A stretch of DNA of 34,203 nt from Hyphomicrobiales bacterium. Lineage in GTDB: Bacteria; Pseudomonadota; Alphaproteobacteria; Rhizobiales; Beijerinckiaceae. This document shows, in pieces, positions 24,118-33,050 of this stretch (the stretch's first letter is position 1; every line of letters starts with the position of its first letter). Under the pieces are notes generated by a model that saw nothing but the letters and a program-made list of their open reading frames with translations, ran no database searches and was not told where the DNA came from. The position numbers and the translations under genes were made by a program. The stretch is from positions 1-34,203 of the forward strand of contig CANGIS010000029.1 of assembly GCA_947454055.1 (NCBI GenBank), written 5' to 3'.

Positions 24118-25256
24118 GCGTGGGCCTTCAACGCGCGTTTGAAACTCTCCACAACGCGATCCTGTGTCGCATCATCCAGATAAGGATGCATCGGCAGGCT
24201 CAACACTTCATGGGCCAAACGCTCGCTCACCGGCAATCCGTTTCCTGCCAGTGGGAAGTGCTTATACGCCGTCTGCAAATGCAGCGGCTTTGGATAATAC
24301 ACCATTGTCGGAATACCGTCGGCCTTCATGGCCTGAATGATCGCCGCGCGGGCGGAGGCTGGCACCTGAACCGTATATTGCGCCCATGCCGAAACAAGCT
24401 CGGGCAACAAAACGGGCACGGGCACGTCATCGCGTAAAGCGGCAGAGTAACGCTTGGCGACTTCATCGCGTGCCGCCACTTCGTCACCCAGAATCTTCAG
24501 CTTCTCGATCAGCACGGCCGCTTGCAACGTATCAAGCCGACCGTTCAAGCCGATGCGGACATTGTCATATTTATCGCTGCCCTGCCCATGCACCCGCAAC
24601 GAGCGCAGGACCGCTGCCATCTCGGGATCATCGGTAAAAATAGCGCCGCCATCGCCGTAACAGCCCAAGGGTTTGGAGGGGAAAAAGCTCGTCGCCGTCA
24701 CATGGCCGATGGTGCCCACTTTGCGGGCCTTGTAAGCCCCGCCGAAGCTCTGCGCGGCGTCGCTCATCAGCCACAGGCCGTGGGCTGCAACAATCGGCTC
24801 AATCGCGTCGTAATCCGCGGCCTGTCCGAAGAGATCAACCGAGATAACGCATTTGGGCTTCAGGCCTTGCGCCTTAGCCTTGATGATCGCCTGTTCAAGG
24901 CTCGCAGGGTCCATATTGAACGTGTCGGGCAACACATCGACAAACACCGGCGTTGCCCCAAGCCATGCCACCACTTCGGCGGTTGCTGCAAAAGTAAAGC
25001 TCGGGCAGAAAACCGCGTCACCCGGCCTGATGCCCTTGGCCATCAGCGGCATGGCAAGCGCCACGGTTCCATTCGAAACCGTCACGCAGTCCTTTGCACC
25101 ACAAAAGGCTGAAAGATCAGCTTCAAGCGTTTTGACTTCCGGCCCCAAAATATATTGGCCGTGATGCGCCACGCGCAACAAACCGGCATCAATCGCTGCA
25201 CCAATGCGCGCGCGCTGCGCTCCGAGATCGATAAAGGGAATTGGAGCAGTCGTCAT
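24114..25256 (-). CDS. DegT/DnrJ/EryC1/StrS-family sugar aminotransferase, copy 1
   Basis: 380-residue PLP enzyme that aminates a keto-sugar nucleotide. The N-terminal IPFIDLGAQRARIG and HHGQYILGPEV are typical of the WbpE-like branch, which acts on UDP-3-keto-sugar acids. The PLP lysine is Lys195 in FFPSKPLGCYGDGG; SNGTVALAM and DAAQSFGG are the phosphate- and ring-binding segments. The ATG at 25256 is preferred over a GTG at 25265 because AAGGG lies seven bases before it and it leaves a five-base gap to the ABC transporter gene. No matching sugar dehydrogenase is in the window, so the exact sugar is unknown. Confidence 0.87.
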   Translation of the reverse strand: MTTAPIPFIDLGAQRARIGAAIDAGLLRVAHHGQYILGPEVKTLEADLSAFCGAKDCVTVSNGTVALAMPLMAKGIRPGDAVFCPSFTFAATAEVVAWLGATPVFVDVLPDTFNMDPASLEQAIIKAKAQGLKPKCVISVDLFGQAADYDAIEPIVAAHGLWLMSDAAQSFGGAYKARKVGTIGHVTATSFFPSKPLGCYGDGGAIFTDDPEMAAVLRSLRVHGQGSDKYDNVRIGLNGRLDTLQAAVLIEKLKILGDEVAARDEVAKRYSAALRDDVPVPVLLPELVSAWAQYTVQVPASARAAIIQAMKADGIPTMVYYPKPLHLQTAYKHFPLAGNGLPVSERLAHEVLSLPMHPYLDDATQDRVVESFKRALKAHA

Positions 25257-25261
25257 TCGGT

Positions 25262-26995
25262 TCACCCTTGAGCATCCGTCGCAAGGGGCACATCCGCCGC
25301 CTTGCCCTGTTTCACTTCGATCATGCGATCCGCCACCGCAACAAGCGCGGGCCGATGCGTAATCGACACAATCGTCAACGTGCCTTTCAGCCGCGCAATC
25401 GTCTCCACAACAGAGGCCTCGGTTGCGGCATCAAGCGCGCTGGTAGCCTCGTCGAGCACCAATAAACGCGGCTCGCCCAATAGCGCGCGGGCCAACGCAA
25501 TGCGCTGCCGCTCGCCACCGGATAACCTGCTGCCAGCATCCCCCACAATGGTCTTTAATCCATCGGGCAATCGATGGACAAATTCGGCAGAGGCAAGGCG
25601 CAGTGCCTTTTCAATATCGGCATCGGTTGTATCCGGCTTGATCCAGCGCAGATTGTCCTCGATCGTCGCATGAAACAGCATCGGGTCTTGACCAAGATAG
25701 CCCACACCCTGCCGCCATTCGGCAACCGCGAGCGTATCAAGCCTTTCGCCATCAATGCGGATGGCGCCCGATGCAATCCGGCGAAGGCCTAACATGCAAT
25801 CCAGCAGAGTGGTTTTACCCGCGCCGGTCTGCCCCGTCAGTACCACAAACTCGCCAGACCGGATCGCAAGGCTGATCTCATCCAAAATCGTGCGGCCATT
25901 GATCACCACGGAAACACCATCAAGCGCAATCGAAGCCGGACCTTTGGGTAGACGCGGCGCGCTGCCGGTTTGCAGCAACGGCTCAGCCGTCTTCTCGGCG
26001 TCGGCCACCATCGCAGCGACGGCATCAAAGGCGGGCAGCACAAGGCTGATCGATTGCTGGCATTGCCTGAGCCCCGTCACCTTCGGAAATAGTCGGATAA
26101 ACATTGCCACAATCACAACGACAGTGCCGACATCGACCGCCAGAAGCATGGGTCCTGCCACCAGCAAACCGATCACCACCAAAGCGCTGGCATATTCAAA
26201 AATCGCACGGACAATTTGAACGTCGAATGAGTTCGAAAACGTCAGATCCCGAAGCCGCAAAATCGTACGCGAAAGCCGCGCCACGGCGCGTTGCTCCGTC
26301 GCCGTCGCTTTGACAAATTTGGCGCCCGCCACCAACTCGCCCGCATCCGATTGCAGATCGGCGTTGACCACCGTCATCTCTTCGCCAACCATCAGGCCGC
26401 GTCGGACAAGCCCGACCGAGATGATGAACAAAAACGTTCCCGCGCCAAACAACATGGCCACCACCACGGGCGCAATCACCAAGGCCACAGCGACCTGCAC
26501 ACCGATAAACAGCACCGAGGAAAGGATGAGATTGGCCTGATAAAATGCGCCACCCAACCGGACGGGCTCCGTGATCCCCGCCGAGATCAAATCACCTGCG
26601 CGACGCTCGCGAAAAAACCCGAACTCCGAGCCAAAGTAAGACGAGAACAAACGCTGCTGCCACGAGGCAACATATTCGGTCTGCAGCTTGGAGCCGAGAT
26701 AAGCCTGCGCCAAAAATACCACCGATCCAATGGCGATCAGGCCAACCGAAAATCCAGCAATACCATAGGCCGTAACGGGTAAGCCAAAAGTCGTCAAAGC
26801 GGCATTGATGGCAGCGGTCACGCGATCATCCCCTGCCCCGGGCGTGCCGCCCACCGCCTTCAACAGCGGCAACAAAGCAGCAACGGTTGCGCCATCAAAC
26901 AAGGCGTTCAAAAAGGTAAGGATGACCAGCAAGGGCAGACGATTGCCCGTGACCCGATAGACGTCTTTGAACAGGTTAAACAGGGAGAACAACAT
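25262..26995 (-). CDS. ABC exporter with fused membrane and ATPase domains (MsbA-like)
   Basis: 577-residue half-transporter. Residues 1 to about 325 are the membrane part with about six hydrophobic spans. The nucleotide-binding domain follows, with Walker A GQTGAGKTT from Gly388, Q-loop YLGQDPMLF, signature LSGGERQR, Walker B LLVLDEATSALD and switch SITHRP. The place in the locus suggests export or flipping of a lipid-linked glycan or modified sugar, an MsbA/PglK-like role; this is inference, as no Wzx or Wzm/Wzt is present in the window. The ATG at 26995 has AGGAGG nine bases upstream and shares one base with the previous stop; the in-frame extension to 27049 is rejected. Confidence 0.88.
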   Translation of the reverse strand: MLFSLFNLFKDVYRVTGNRLPLLVILTFLNALFDGATVAALLPLLKAVGGTPGAGDDRVTAAINAALTTFGLPVTAYGIAGFSVGLIAIGSVVFLAQAYLGSKLQTEYVASWQQRLFSSYFGSEFGFFRERRAGDLISAGITEPVRLGGAFYQANLILSSVLFIGVQVAVALVIAPVVVAMLFGAGTFLFIISVGLVRRGLMVGEEMTVVNADLQSDAGELVAGAKFVKATATEQRAVARLSRTILRLRDLTFSNSFDVQIVRAIFEYASALVVIGLLVAGPMLLAVDVGTVVVIVAMFIRLFPKVTGLRQCQQSISLVLPAFDAVAAMVADAEKTAEPLLQTGSAPRLPKGPASIALDGVSVVINGRTILDEISLAIRSGEFVVLTGQTGAGKTTLLDCMLGLRRIASGAIRIDGERLDTLAVAEWRQGVGYLGQDPMLFHATIEDNLRWIKPDTTDADIEKALRLASAEFVHRLPDGLKTIVGDAGSRLSGGERQRIALARALLGEPRLLVLDEATSALDAATEASVVETIARLKGTLTIVSITHRPALVAVADRMIEVKQGKAADVPLATDAQG

Positions 26996-28182
26996 CAGGC
27001 TTGGCCTCCTTGTGGGTAAGGGCGCAGCGTGTGGCGCCCGTCGACCCAATGGCTACCGGCAAACCGCTGCTCGGCTAAGGCTTCGATGATTGTGGCAAGG
27101 TCGCGTGCGCGTGCGCCCAGCGAATGGGTTTCAACCATAAAGCGCTGCCCTGCCCTTGCAATCTGTTCGGCTCGTTCCGGATCGGCTTGCAGATCACGAT
27201 GCACATCGAGAATCTGGCTCGGCTCGGCAACCAGACAATTCAAACCGTCTTGAAACCCAGCCGCCACAAATCCCTTGAAAGGACGACATACCAGCAGCGT
27301 GCCAAGTGCCGGTATTTCAAAAAATTTACGGATCGGCATGTCGAGGCCGGACCCGCACGTATACGAATAACGGGTGCTAGCGATGCGCGCTGCGAAATCC
27401 GCATTCAGCGCCTTCTGGATCCATTTCTTTTCACCGGAAATAAGCCGGAGTTTTTTTAAAGCATGCACCACGCGGCGCAACTTTGTATCGCCAACCGGTG
27501 TAATGCCACCCTTCGCCAAATGGCCCCTTGCAACCCCTCTTGCATGGTATTGGATTCCCATAATCGACCAAAGATTAGGACGAAGGGAAAAGGGTGAAAG
27601 TGCAATTTCAGAATCAGAAACGAAATGCAAAAGCGACGCGACACGGCTTTGGTTGTGGCGGCAAAAATCGGACCAGATATCGGTTGCAAGATGGCCAAAC
27701 CGTTCGCTGGTCAAATTCGGCAGCTCCGATTTATAGGGGCTGAACTCTTCGCCAAAACCGATAAACACATCGGCAGAGCCGTCGATCCAATCCCGCTCGC
27801 GCTCGGTCCAGTTATAAAAATCATTTTCAAGCAGAATGGCCAAACGCGGAAGCGCAAGCGCTTTGAATTGACGGGCTATAATGGGAAGAAACAGCAAATC
27901 TTCCTGCGCCCCCTCATAGACATAAGAGCCTTGCACCGCAGCCGTATAGCGGACCGGGTCGGCCGTTTCCGCAAACAGCACAAGCGTGTTGGAGGCTGCG
28001 ACGTCAAAGGGGCCATGGGCATCGACAAAGGCAGGGAGCCCGCGCGCCAACACATCGGAGGAAACGTGACCCGGACCAAAAAACGCCACGTCGCAAGCCT
28101 GCATCAGAGCAATCGGCAGAAGGCTCCGTGTCGGGTTGATGAAGCTGGCATTGATATCGACATAAAGCAGCCGCTTCCTCAT
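26995..28182 (-). CDS. CgeB-like putative glycosyltransferase
   Basis: 395-residue protein. The C-terminal part resembles the GT-B donor domain of CgeB/YkvP-like proteins: IRKFFEIPALGTLLVCRPFKG, GFQDGLNCLVAEP, then AGQRFMVETHSLGARARDLA. The N-terminal 200 residues do not resemble a family I can name, but contain VAFFGPGHVSSDVLARG and FVDAHGPFDV, common in this group. There is no signal peptide or membrane span. A cytoplasmic sugar transfer in glycan assembly is the best guess. The start at 28182 overlaps the upstream glycosyltransferase by ATGA and has CAGGAG before it. It is followed directly by the ABC exporter. Confidence 0.65.
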   Translation of the reverse strand: MRKRLLYVDINASFINPTRSLLPIALMQACDVAFFGPGHVSSDVLARGLPAFVDAHGPFDVAASNTLVLFAETADPVRYTAAVQGSYVYEGAQEDLLFLPIIARQFKALALPRLAILLENDFYNWTERERDWIDGSADVFIGFGEEFSPYKSELPNLTSERFGHLATDIWSDFCRHNQSRVASLLHFVSDSEIALSPFSLRPNLWSIMGIQYHARGVARGHLAKGGITPVGDTKLRRVVHALKKLRLISGEKKWIQKALNADFAARIASTRYSYTCGSGLDMPIRKFFEIPALGTLLVCRPFKGFVAAGFQDGLNCLVAEPSQILDVHRDLQADPERAEQIARAGQRFMVETHSLGARARDLATIIEALAEQRFAGSHWVDGRHTLRPYPQGGQA

Positions 28183-29438
28183 GAGAAATGGCTCCTGTTC
28201 AACAGGGCTTCTTTGGCCCGCCGCGTCCGATATTGGGGTAATTGATAGGCGGCAATGAACGGGGCCAACAGCAAATCGCGCATGGCGGAAACGTTGTAAA
28301 GCCGCTCGACGCGTGCCTTGGCAGCCTTCGCCATCGCCTTGGCATGATCGGGGTGATGCAACCAGTCTTGCAACACCAAGGCAGCAGCCTCGATATCGCG
28401 ATGCTTGACCAACACACCATTCTCGCCGCTCGTAATCAACGCAGCATGGGTTTCGTGATCATAGGCTACCGTTGCAATACCGGCAGCGAGCGTTTCCAGC
28501 AAAGCGGAACCCTGCATCGGCGCGATTGATAACTCACAAGCCTTAAGCACATTCATCGCCTGCTTATGGGGAATAAGGCCGGTGATCACCACACGGTCGC
28601 TCAAGCCCAGTTCCTTGGCACGCGCTTCGATGATCGGACGATCCAAGCCATCACCGACAAAGATCAACGTCCCGGGCAAACCGTCGGATACCGCCTTGGC
28701 GAAAATTTCAAATGCATCGACCGCCAGTTTTTCGGGATGCAACCGGCCTAGCACCACAATGCGCGGATGGGCTGATGTCTTCACCGCCTCGGGTGCATCG
28801 GCCTCGTCCGCACCTTCTACTTCACGCAAATCCAGCGGCTGTATCCACGGCGCGATCCGTGCGGCATCCATGCCCTTCGACGTATAATAGGCAGGTGCCA
28901 GCGAAGGCGCGCCGGTGTAGCGCGGAAACAGCCGATAGACGAGCCGATACCAGAACGGCAGAATCCGTTTGATAGCGTACGGGAAATATTGCTGAAATGG
29001 CAAAATATCTTCCCAATAGGCTTCAATCATACATACGGTTGGCAGCGCCCGTGTGCGCGGCGAAATCAAGGCCATTGCCGCCGGAATATGCGGACCCACC
29101 GTCTGCACCACATCGGGCTTGAGCGTCGCAACAATGCGATCCATAAACGCGCGGGCTTTCGCCACATGCTTCAGGCCATTCCAAATCAATTTCAAACCGC
29201 GCTCGGACCGGTCAAACGCCAGTTCGCGATAGATCGTCGTGTCGTCAATGCGGCGCTCAATGTTCTCGCGGCCGAAGGGCACGACATAGATGACTTCGTC
29301 GAACATGCGGCCGAGATTGAATTGCAGCTCCAGCGATACCGGATCATCAAACCTGATTTTGCCATCGCGGATCAACTCATCGACCGTGTTATAGCCGATC
29401 ATCATCAGACGGCGGGGCTTGTCATTTACCTCGCTCAT
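28179..29438 (-). CDS. GT4-family glycosyltransferase, copy 2
   Basis: 419-residue GT-B glycosyltransferase. The C-terminal domain has IVVLGRLHPEKLAVDAFEIF, VGDGLDRPIIEARAKELGL, VITGLIPHKQAMNVL and a donor-site LLETLAAGIATVAYD. The N-terminal domain has LKPDVVQTVGPHIPAAMAL, a common acceptor-side pattern, and a hydrophobic aromatic stretch (YAIKRILPFWYRLVYRLF) that may touch the membrane. It overlaps its neighbours by four bases on both sides (ATGA), so it is translated with the acyltransferase before it and the CgeB-like gene after it. AAGGA precedes the ATG. Donor and acceptor are unknown. Confidence 0.83.
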   Translation of the reverse strand: MSEVNDKPRRLMMIGYNTVDELIRDGKIRFDDPVSLELQFNLGRMFDEVIYVVPFGRENIERRIDDTTIYRELAFDRSERGLKLIWNGLKHVAKARAFMDRIVATLKPDVVQTVGPHIPAAMALISPRTRALPTVCMIEAYWEDILPFQQYFPYAIKRILPFWYRLVYRLFPRYTGAPSLAPAYYTSKGMDAARIAPWIQPLDLREVEGADEADAPEAVKTSAHPRIVVLGRLHPEKLAVDAFEIFAKAVSDGLPGTLIFVGDGLDRPIIEARAKELGLSDRVVITGLIPHKQAMNVLKACELSIAPMQGSALLETLAAGIATVAYDHETHAALITSGENGVLVKHRDIEAAALVLQDWLHHPDHAKAMAKAAKARVERLYNVSAMRDLLLAPFIAAYQLPQYRTRRAKEALLNRSHFS

Positions 29439-30022
29439 CGGGAGGCGTCCTTGCCGTCATAAACAAGGCGCGCATCAGCACCTTCACCCTCAACGCGACC
29501 CAGATGTCTTGCCGGCGTGCCGCCCACAATAGTGCCATCGAGTACATCGCGATTAACAAGGCTATTGGCCGCAATCACACAGCGCGAACCAATACTAACG
29601 CCAGCAATAATCACAACTTGCGCACCGATATACGTGTTCGAGCCAATCGACACGGCACCCTTGCGTGCCGATTGCACGCCGCCCGACACCGCCCACAAAA
29701 CAGTGTCATGCGTGTAGATGTGAACACCCGAAGAGATCGAGACATAATCGCCAATCGCCAACCCGCCACCCGAGCCATCGAGCATCGTATAAGGGCCGAT
29801 CCATGTGTTGGCCCCGATCCGCACATCCCCCATCACAACGGAGGAATCATAGATGCTGGTCTTCTCGCCAAAGCCCAACGCCGTTGCCCGTTCCCAACGA
29901 TCAAACTGGGCGTCCGCAAAAGGCAGGCTGCGGTTATAGGTCGAGCGCAGTTCCTCATCACGCCGCTGGTGCAACGCTTTGAGCAATTCACCGAGTTCGA
30001 AAACGTTATCGGTCATGCTCAT
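29435..30022 (-). CDS. Hexapeptide-repeat acyltransferase
   Basis: 195-residue left-handed beta-helix acyltransferase (WbbJ/NeuD-like group). Imperfect [LIV]-G-x4 repeats run from about residue 58 to 175, for example VVMGDVRIGANTWIGP, then AIGDYVSISSGVHIYTHD, and SIGSNTYIGAQVVIIAGVSIG. The C-terminal GTIVGGTPARHLGR is the usual end of the domain. The histidine in YTHDT is a candidate active-site residue. It would acetylate a sugar, likely an amino sugar made by the locus aminotransferases. ATGA overlap with the upstream amidotransferase puts the start at 30022. An alternative ATG at 30016 has GAGGG at ideal spacing, so the real start could be two residues further in. Confidence 0.85.
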   Translation of the reverse strand: MSMTDNVFELGELLKALHQRRDEELRSTYNRSLPFADAQFDRWERATALGFGEKTSIYDSSVVMGDVRIGANTWIGPYTMLDGSGGGLAIGDYVSISSGVHIYTHDTVLWAVSGGVQSARKGAVSIGSNTYIGAQVVIIAGVSIGSRCVIAANSLVNRDVLDGTIVGGTPARHLGRVEGEGADARLVYDGKDASR

Positions 30023-31896
30023 CCCTCAAAGAGGTCCAGCCAGACTTCAAGATACAAAAGCGACCAGATGAGCAGCCGGCGATTCTGGCGGCCATCGAGA
30101 TGGTCCATAATCAAAGCCTGTGCTGTGGTACGATCCAGATAGGCCCAGAGCTTCGCATTCGGGTTCATTAGCGTGCGGCGCACATAATCGATGCTCTCGC
30201 CACGGAACCAGCTGGCATCCGGCGCCGAGAAGCCCTGCTTCAACGCTTGCGTAACATCCTCGGGGATATATTTCGACATCGCCGAGCGAAGGATCAGCTT
30301 ACCATCGTTCGTCTTGCCGAAATAGGTCGCGGTTTTCGAGCCCGGCGTGTTCTCGTCGAGCTTCAGCACCTCGCCGAGATTAGCGAGTTTCATCGTCACC
30401 GGAACGCGGCCGGCATAGTCAACCAGATCATTATCGAGGAACGGAACACGGCTCTCAAGCGATTGCGCCATCGAGAGCTTGTCCTCCACCACCAGCAAGC
30501 CATGCATGAAGGTTTTGGCTTCAAAATAGAGCGAGTGGTTGATGTAATCCTGCGGTGTTTTCAACTCGGCATCGTGATGGGAAAACACATTGCGGAAAAT
30601 CGCACGCGGATCGGCATTGCGGCCTTCCGACCCCAAAGGCGAGATCAAATCCGAGAAGGACTCCGTTGGCACCAGACGCTGCCAGTTCTCGTAATAGCGA
30701 TCGACATATTCGTCAAAATTTTGCGCACTCGCGGCGCGGTAATAGCGCCATGGATAGCCAGCGAAAAGCTCGTCACCGCCAGCACCCGACAACACCACTT
30801 TGCCGAAGCGGCTCGCGAGTTTGGCCGCGTAATAATTCGGGTAAGATTGTCCCACCCGCGGCTCTTCCAGATGCCAGACCAGCGAACGCATGCAGCGTTC
30901 CATATCGCCCGCTTTAAGCACCATCTCGTAATGCTCGGTGTTGAATTTATACGACATCCGCTCGGCAGCTCTGCGCTCGTCAAACGCCATCTCAAGACCA
31001 GAGGCGGATGACATATCAAAGCCAACGGTGAACGTATGCAACATCGGCCGTTGCCGCGCCGCAATCGCGGTAATCGAACCTGAATCCATACCGCCCGAGA
31101 GATAGGAACCGATCGGCACATCGGAAATCAGTTGGCGGCTAACCGCTTGCTGGAACAACCGGTCCACTTCTTGCTCAGCCTCAGCGCGATCAGTGATCGA
31201 CGCATCTTCAACGAAGCGGAAATCCCAATAGCGCACCGGCTCGGGCAGGCTCTTCATGCCTGCGTCAATCGTGATGGTGGAACCCGCTGGCAGCATCTTC
31301 ACGCCTGCAAACAGCGTGTTGTCCGAGATGAAATTCTGGAACGTCATATATTCGGCAAGATGCGTCGGATCGAGCTTCGCCTTGAAGCCGGGAAACTTCA
31401 TAAACGCTTTGATCTCGGAGCCGAACAACAGCGTCTTGCCGTCATACCAATAATAGAGTGGCTTCACGCCAAACCGGTCGCGGGCCAGCGTCAGACGTTT
31501 GTTCGCCCGATCCCACAGCGCGATCGAAAACATGCCGTTGAATTTTGCAACCGCATCCAGGCCCCATTCACGAAAAGCCGTAACCACCACTTCGCTATCG
31601 CCGCGTGAGCGGAAAGAATGGCCCTTGGCTTCAAGGTCGATGCGGAGTTCCTGAAAATTATACACTTCACCATTATAGGTGATCACCAGCCTGCCATCGG
31701 CCGACGGCATCGGCTGATGGGCCGCATCCGACAAATCAATAATCGACAGCCTACGATGGCCAAGCGCCACGGGGCCATCGGTAAACTGGCCTTCGCCATC
31801 GGGGCCGCGGTGATGGAGCGCGTCCGTCATCGCTTTCAGCGTCACCGGTGACGCGGGCGTTCCGTCAAAATGATAGATGCCTGCTATGCCGCACAT
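30019..31896 (-). CDS. Asparagine synthase-type glutamine amidotransferase, polysaccharide locus copy 2
   Basis: 625-residue AsnB-family amidotransferase. Cys2 (MCGIAGIYHF) is the glutaminase nucleophile; HRGPDGEG, RLSIIDLSDAAHQPM and YNGEVYNFQEL complete the Ntn domain. The synthetase domain has SGGMDS from Ser267 and LSGAGGDELFAGYPWRY. The likely job is amidation of a sugar carboxylate or related group in the glycan, as for the copy at 19497-21398, from which it differs clearly along the whole length, so the pair is not a recent duplication. GAGGAA lies before the ATG. It heads the long - strand operon that runs to 23482. A repeat-rich gap separates it from the methyltransferase upstream. 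Confidence 0.88.
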   Translation of the reverse strand: MCGIAGIYHFDGTPASPVTLKAMTDALHHRGPDGEGQFTDGPVALGHRRLSIIDLSDAAHQPMPSADGRLVITYNGEVYNFQELRIDLEAKGHSFRSRGDSEVVVTAFREWGLDAVAKFNGMFSIALWDRANKRLTLARDRFGVKPLYYWYDGKTLLFGSEIKAFMKFPGFKAKLDPTHLAEYMTFQNFISDNTLFAGVKMLPAGSTITIDAGMKSLPEPVRYWDFRFVEDASITDRAEAEQEVDRLFQQAVSRQLISDVPIGSYLSGGMDSGSITAIAARQRPMLHTFTVGFDMSSASGLEMAFDERRAAERMSYKFNTEHYEMVLKAGDMERCMRSLVWHLEEPRVGQSYPNYYAAKLASRFGKVVLSGAGGDELFAGYPWRYYRAASAQNFDEYVDRYYENWQRLVPTESFSDLISPLGSEGRNADPRAIFRNVFSHHDAELKTPQDYINHSLYFEAKTFMHGLLVVEDKLSMAQSLESRVPFLDNDLVDYAGRVPVTMKLANLGEVLKLDENTPGSKTATYFGKTNDGKLILRSAMSKYIPEDVTQALKQGFSAPDASWFRGESIDYVRRTLMNPNAKLWAYLDRTTAQALIMDHLDGRQNRRLLIWSLLYLEVWLDLFEG

Positions 31897-31939
31897 GTGG
31901 TTCGGGTTCCTCGGTTGTTCTTCGTGTAGCGTCGTGAGC

Positions 31940-32032
31940 GAGTAGCGAATGGCGAATGGCGAGTAGGGGGGATAAGCGTCCTTCTCCCTGAGGGAGAAGG
32001 ACGCACAAAACCCTATTCGCTATTCGCTACTC
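31940..32032. repeat. Nested inverted repeat with AGCGAAT arms
   Basis: An 18-base arm at 31940-31957 (GAGTAGCGAATGGCGAAT) matches the reverse complement of 32015-32032 at 17 of 18 positions. Each arm contains tandem GCGAAT units, and further GCGAATG units lie at both flanks. Between the arms sits a perfect hairpin (31976-32004). The whole resembles a small MITE- or REP-like intergenic element. It has no coding capacity. Confidence 0.7.
31976..32004. terminator. Perfect CTTCTCCCTGAGGGAGAAGG hairpin
   Basis: GCGTCCTTCTCCC (31976-31988) pairs with GGGAGAAGGACGC (31992-32004) around a TGA loop, a 13-bp perfect stem. It lies downstream of the methyltransferase gene on the - strand and ahead of the amidotransferase operon. 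No strong T tract follows (TTATCCCC on the - strand), so it may lower read-through or protect the mRNA end rather than terminate fully. Confidence 0.55.
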
Positions 32033-32043
32033 ACCATTCGCCT

Positions 32044-33048
32044 CTACCCCAATTTCGCAATCACGCTAATGCCCGCTTCCTCGGCAAACTCGTGCTCGAT
32101 CACAAGCCCGAGCTCCTTGCACCAGCCGCGCACTTCTTCGACCGTATGACGCCGCGCATTTTTCGGCGCGAACCAGTCGAAATTGATGTGGTTCATTTCA
32201 TCAAGTGACATTTCAGGGCGATAGAAAGCCTTAAGCACATGCCAGTAGAAGAAGCGCTGCAGGTTGATTTTACCTGCGGGGATCTCGAGCAAATCAACCG
32301 GACGCTTGATATCGATCTCGATGTTCAATTCGCCTAAAATGCGGCCGAGTTCCGAGAGCGGTTCCATCGCCGCCCAGCCTTCCTCGGCCGTCATCACTTG
32401 CATCTTGTCGCGGATATAATCATCGGTGAATTCGCGTACCGGACCCTTTTTGCGGTAGACATAAAACACCACACGGCCGCCAACCTTCACATGTTTGGTG
32501 ACAGCGGCAAGCGCGTTAAACGTGTTATCCGTATGGTGTAAAACGCCTTCAGAGAACACAATATCCACGGAGCGCTCGGGCACCGGGATCTGGTTCAAAT
32601 CGGCCTGAATAAATCCGGCCGACCAACCGCGTTCCGCAAAGCGGGCGGAAGCCACATCGACAGCCGTCGACACATCGACACCCAGATAATGCACGCGGTC
32701 CATCACTGGGCCGAACAGCGCAATGCCGGAGAGTGCGGCGCCGCAACCTGCATCCAGGATGATCGGGTGCTCGCCATGCTCTTTAAACCATGGCGCAAAC
32801 GGCACATCGCCATATTTCTGCACAAGCCATGTGCGCATATGGTCGGCAACCGAGCCTTCAAACGTATCGCGCTTGGCCCATTTGAAACCGAAGGTTTCAC
32901 GCGTCTGCTCTTGCGCAGCAGAAACAAATTCCGCCGAGCGCGGAATACCCGCAACCGTCGTGATCTGGCGGCCATTGGCCGTTGCACTTAGCCCCTCGGC
33001 GGGGACTTGAACGCCGAGAAGATCAGAGAGCCATTGCGGTTGCGTCAT
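32044..33048 (-). CDS. SAM-dependent class I methyltransferase
   Basis: 334-residue methyltransferase. The SAM-binding motif I is ILDAGCGAALSGIAL, followed by the acidic strand end LGVDVS, motif ADLNQIPVPERSVDIV and the post-motif FSEGVLHHTDN. The N-terminal 100 residues carry FGFKWAKRDTFEG, which is common in methyltransferases of O-antigen loci. The C-terminal third (ILGELNIEIDIKRPVDLLEIPAGK to the end) is outside the core fold and may bind the sugar. It probably O- or N-methylates a glycan residue. The start at 33048 lies two bases after the upstream aminotransferase stop; an in-frame extension to 33081 would overlap that gene and is not supported. Confidence 0.82.
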   Translation of the reverse strand: MTQPQWLSDLLGVQVPAEGLSATANGRQITTVAGIPRSAEFVSAAQEQTRETFGFKWAKRDTFEGSVADHMRTWLVQKYGDVPFAPWFKEHGEHPIILDAGCGAALSGIALFGPVMDRVHYLGVDVSTAVDVASARFAERGWSAGFIQADLNQIPVPERSVDIVFSEGVLHHTDNTFNALAAVTKHVKVGGRVVFYVYRKKGPVREFTDDYIRDKMQVMTAEEGWAAMEPLSELGRILGELNIEIDIKRPVDLLEIPAGKINLQRFFYWHVLKAFYRPEMSLDEMNHINFDWFAPKNARRHTVEEVRGWCKELGLVIEHEFAEEAGISVIAKLG

Positions 33049-33050
33049 GC

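Noticed and set aside
31940-32032. CRISPR array from the repeated GCGAAT units
   Set aside because: The units are only 6-7 bases long, tandem and arranged as an inverted repeat, with no spacers of regular length and no cas genes.
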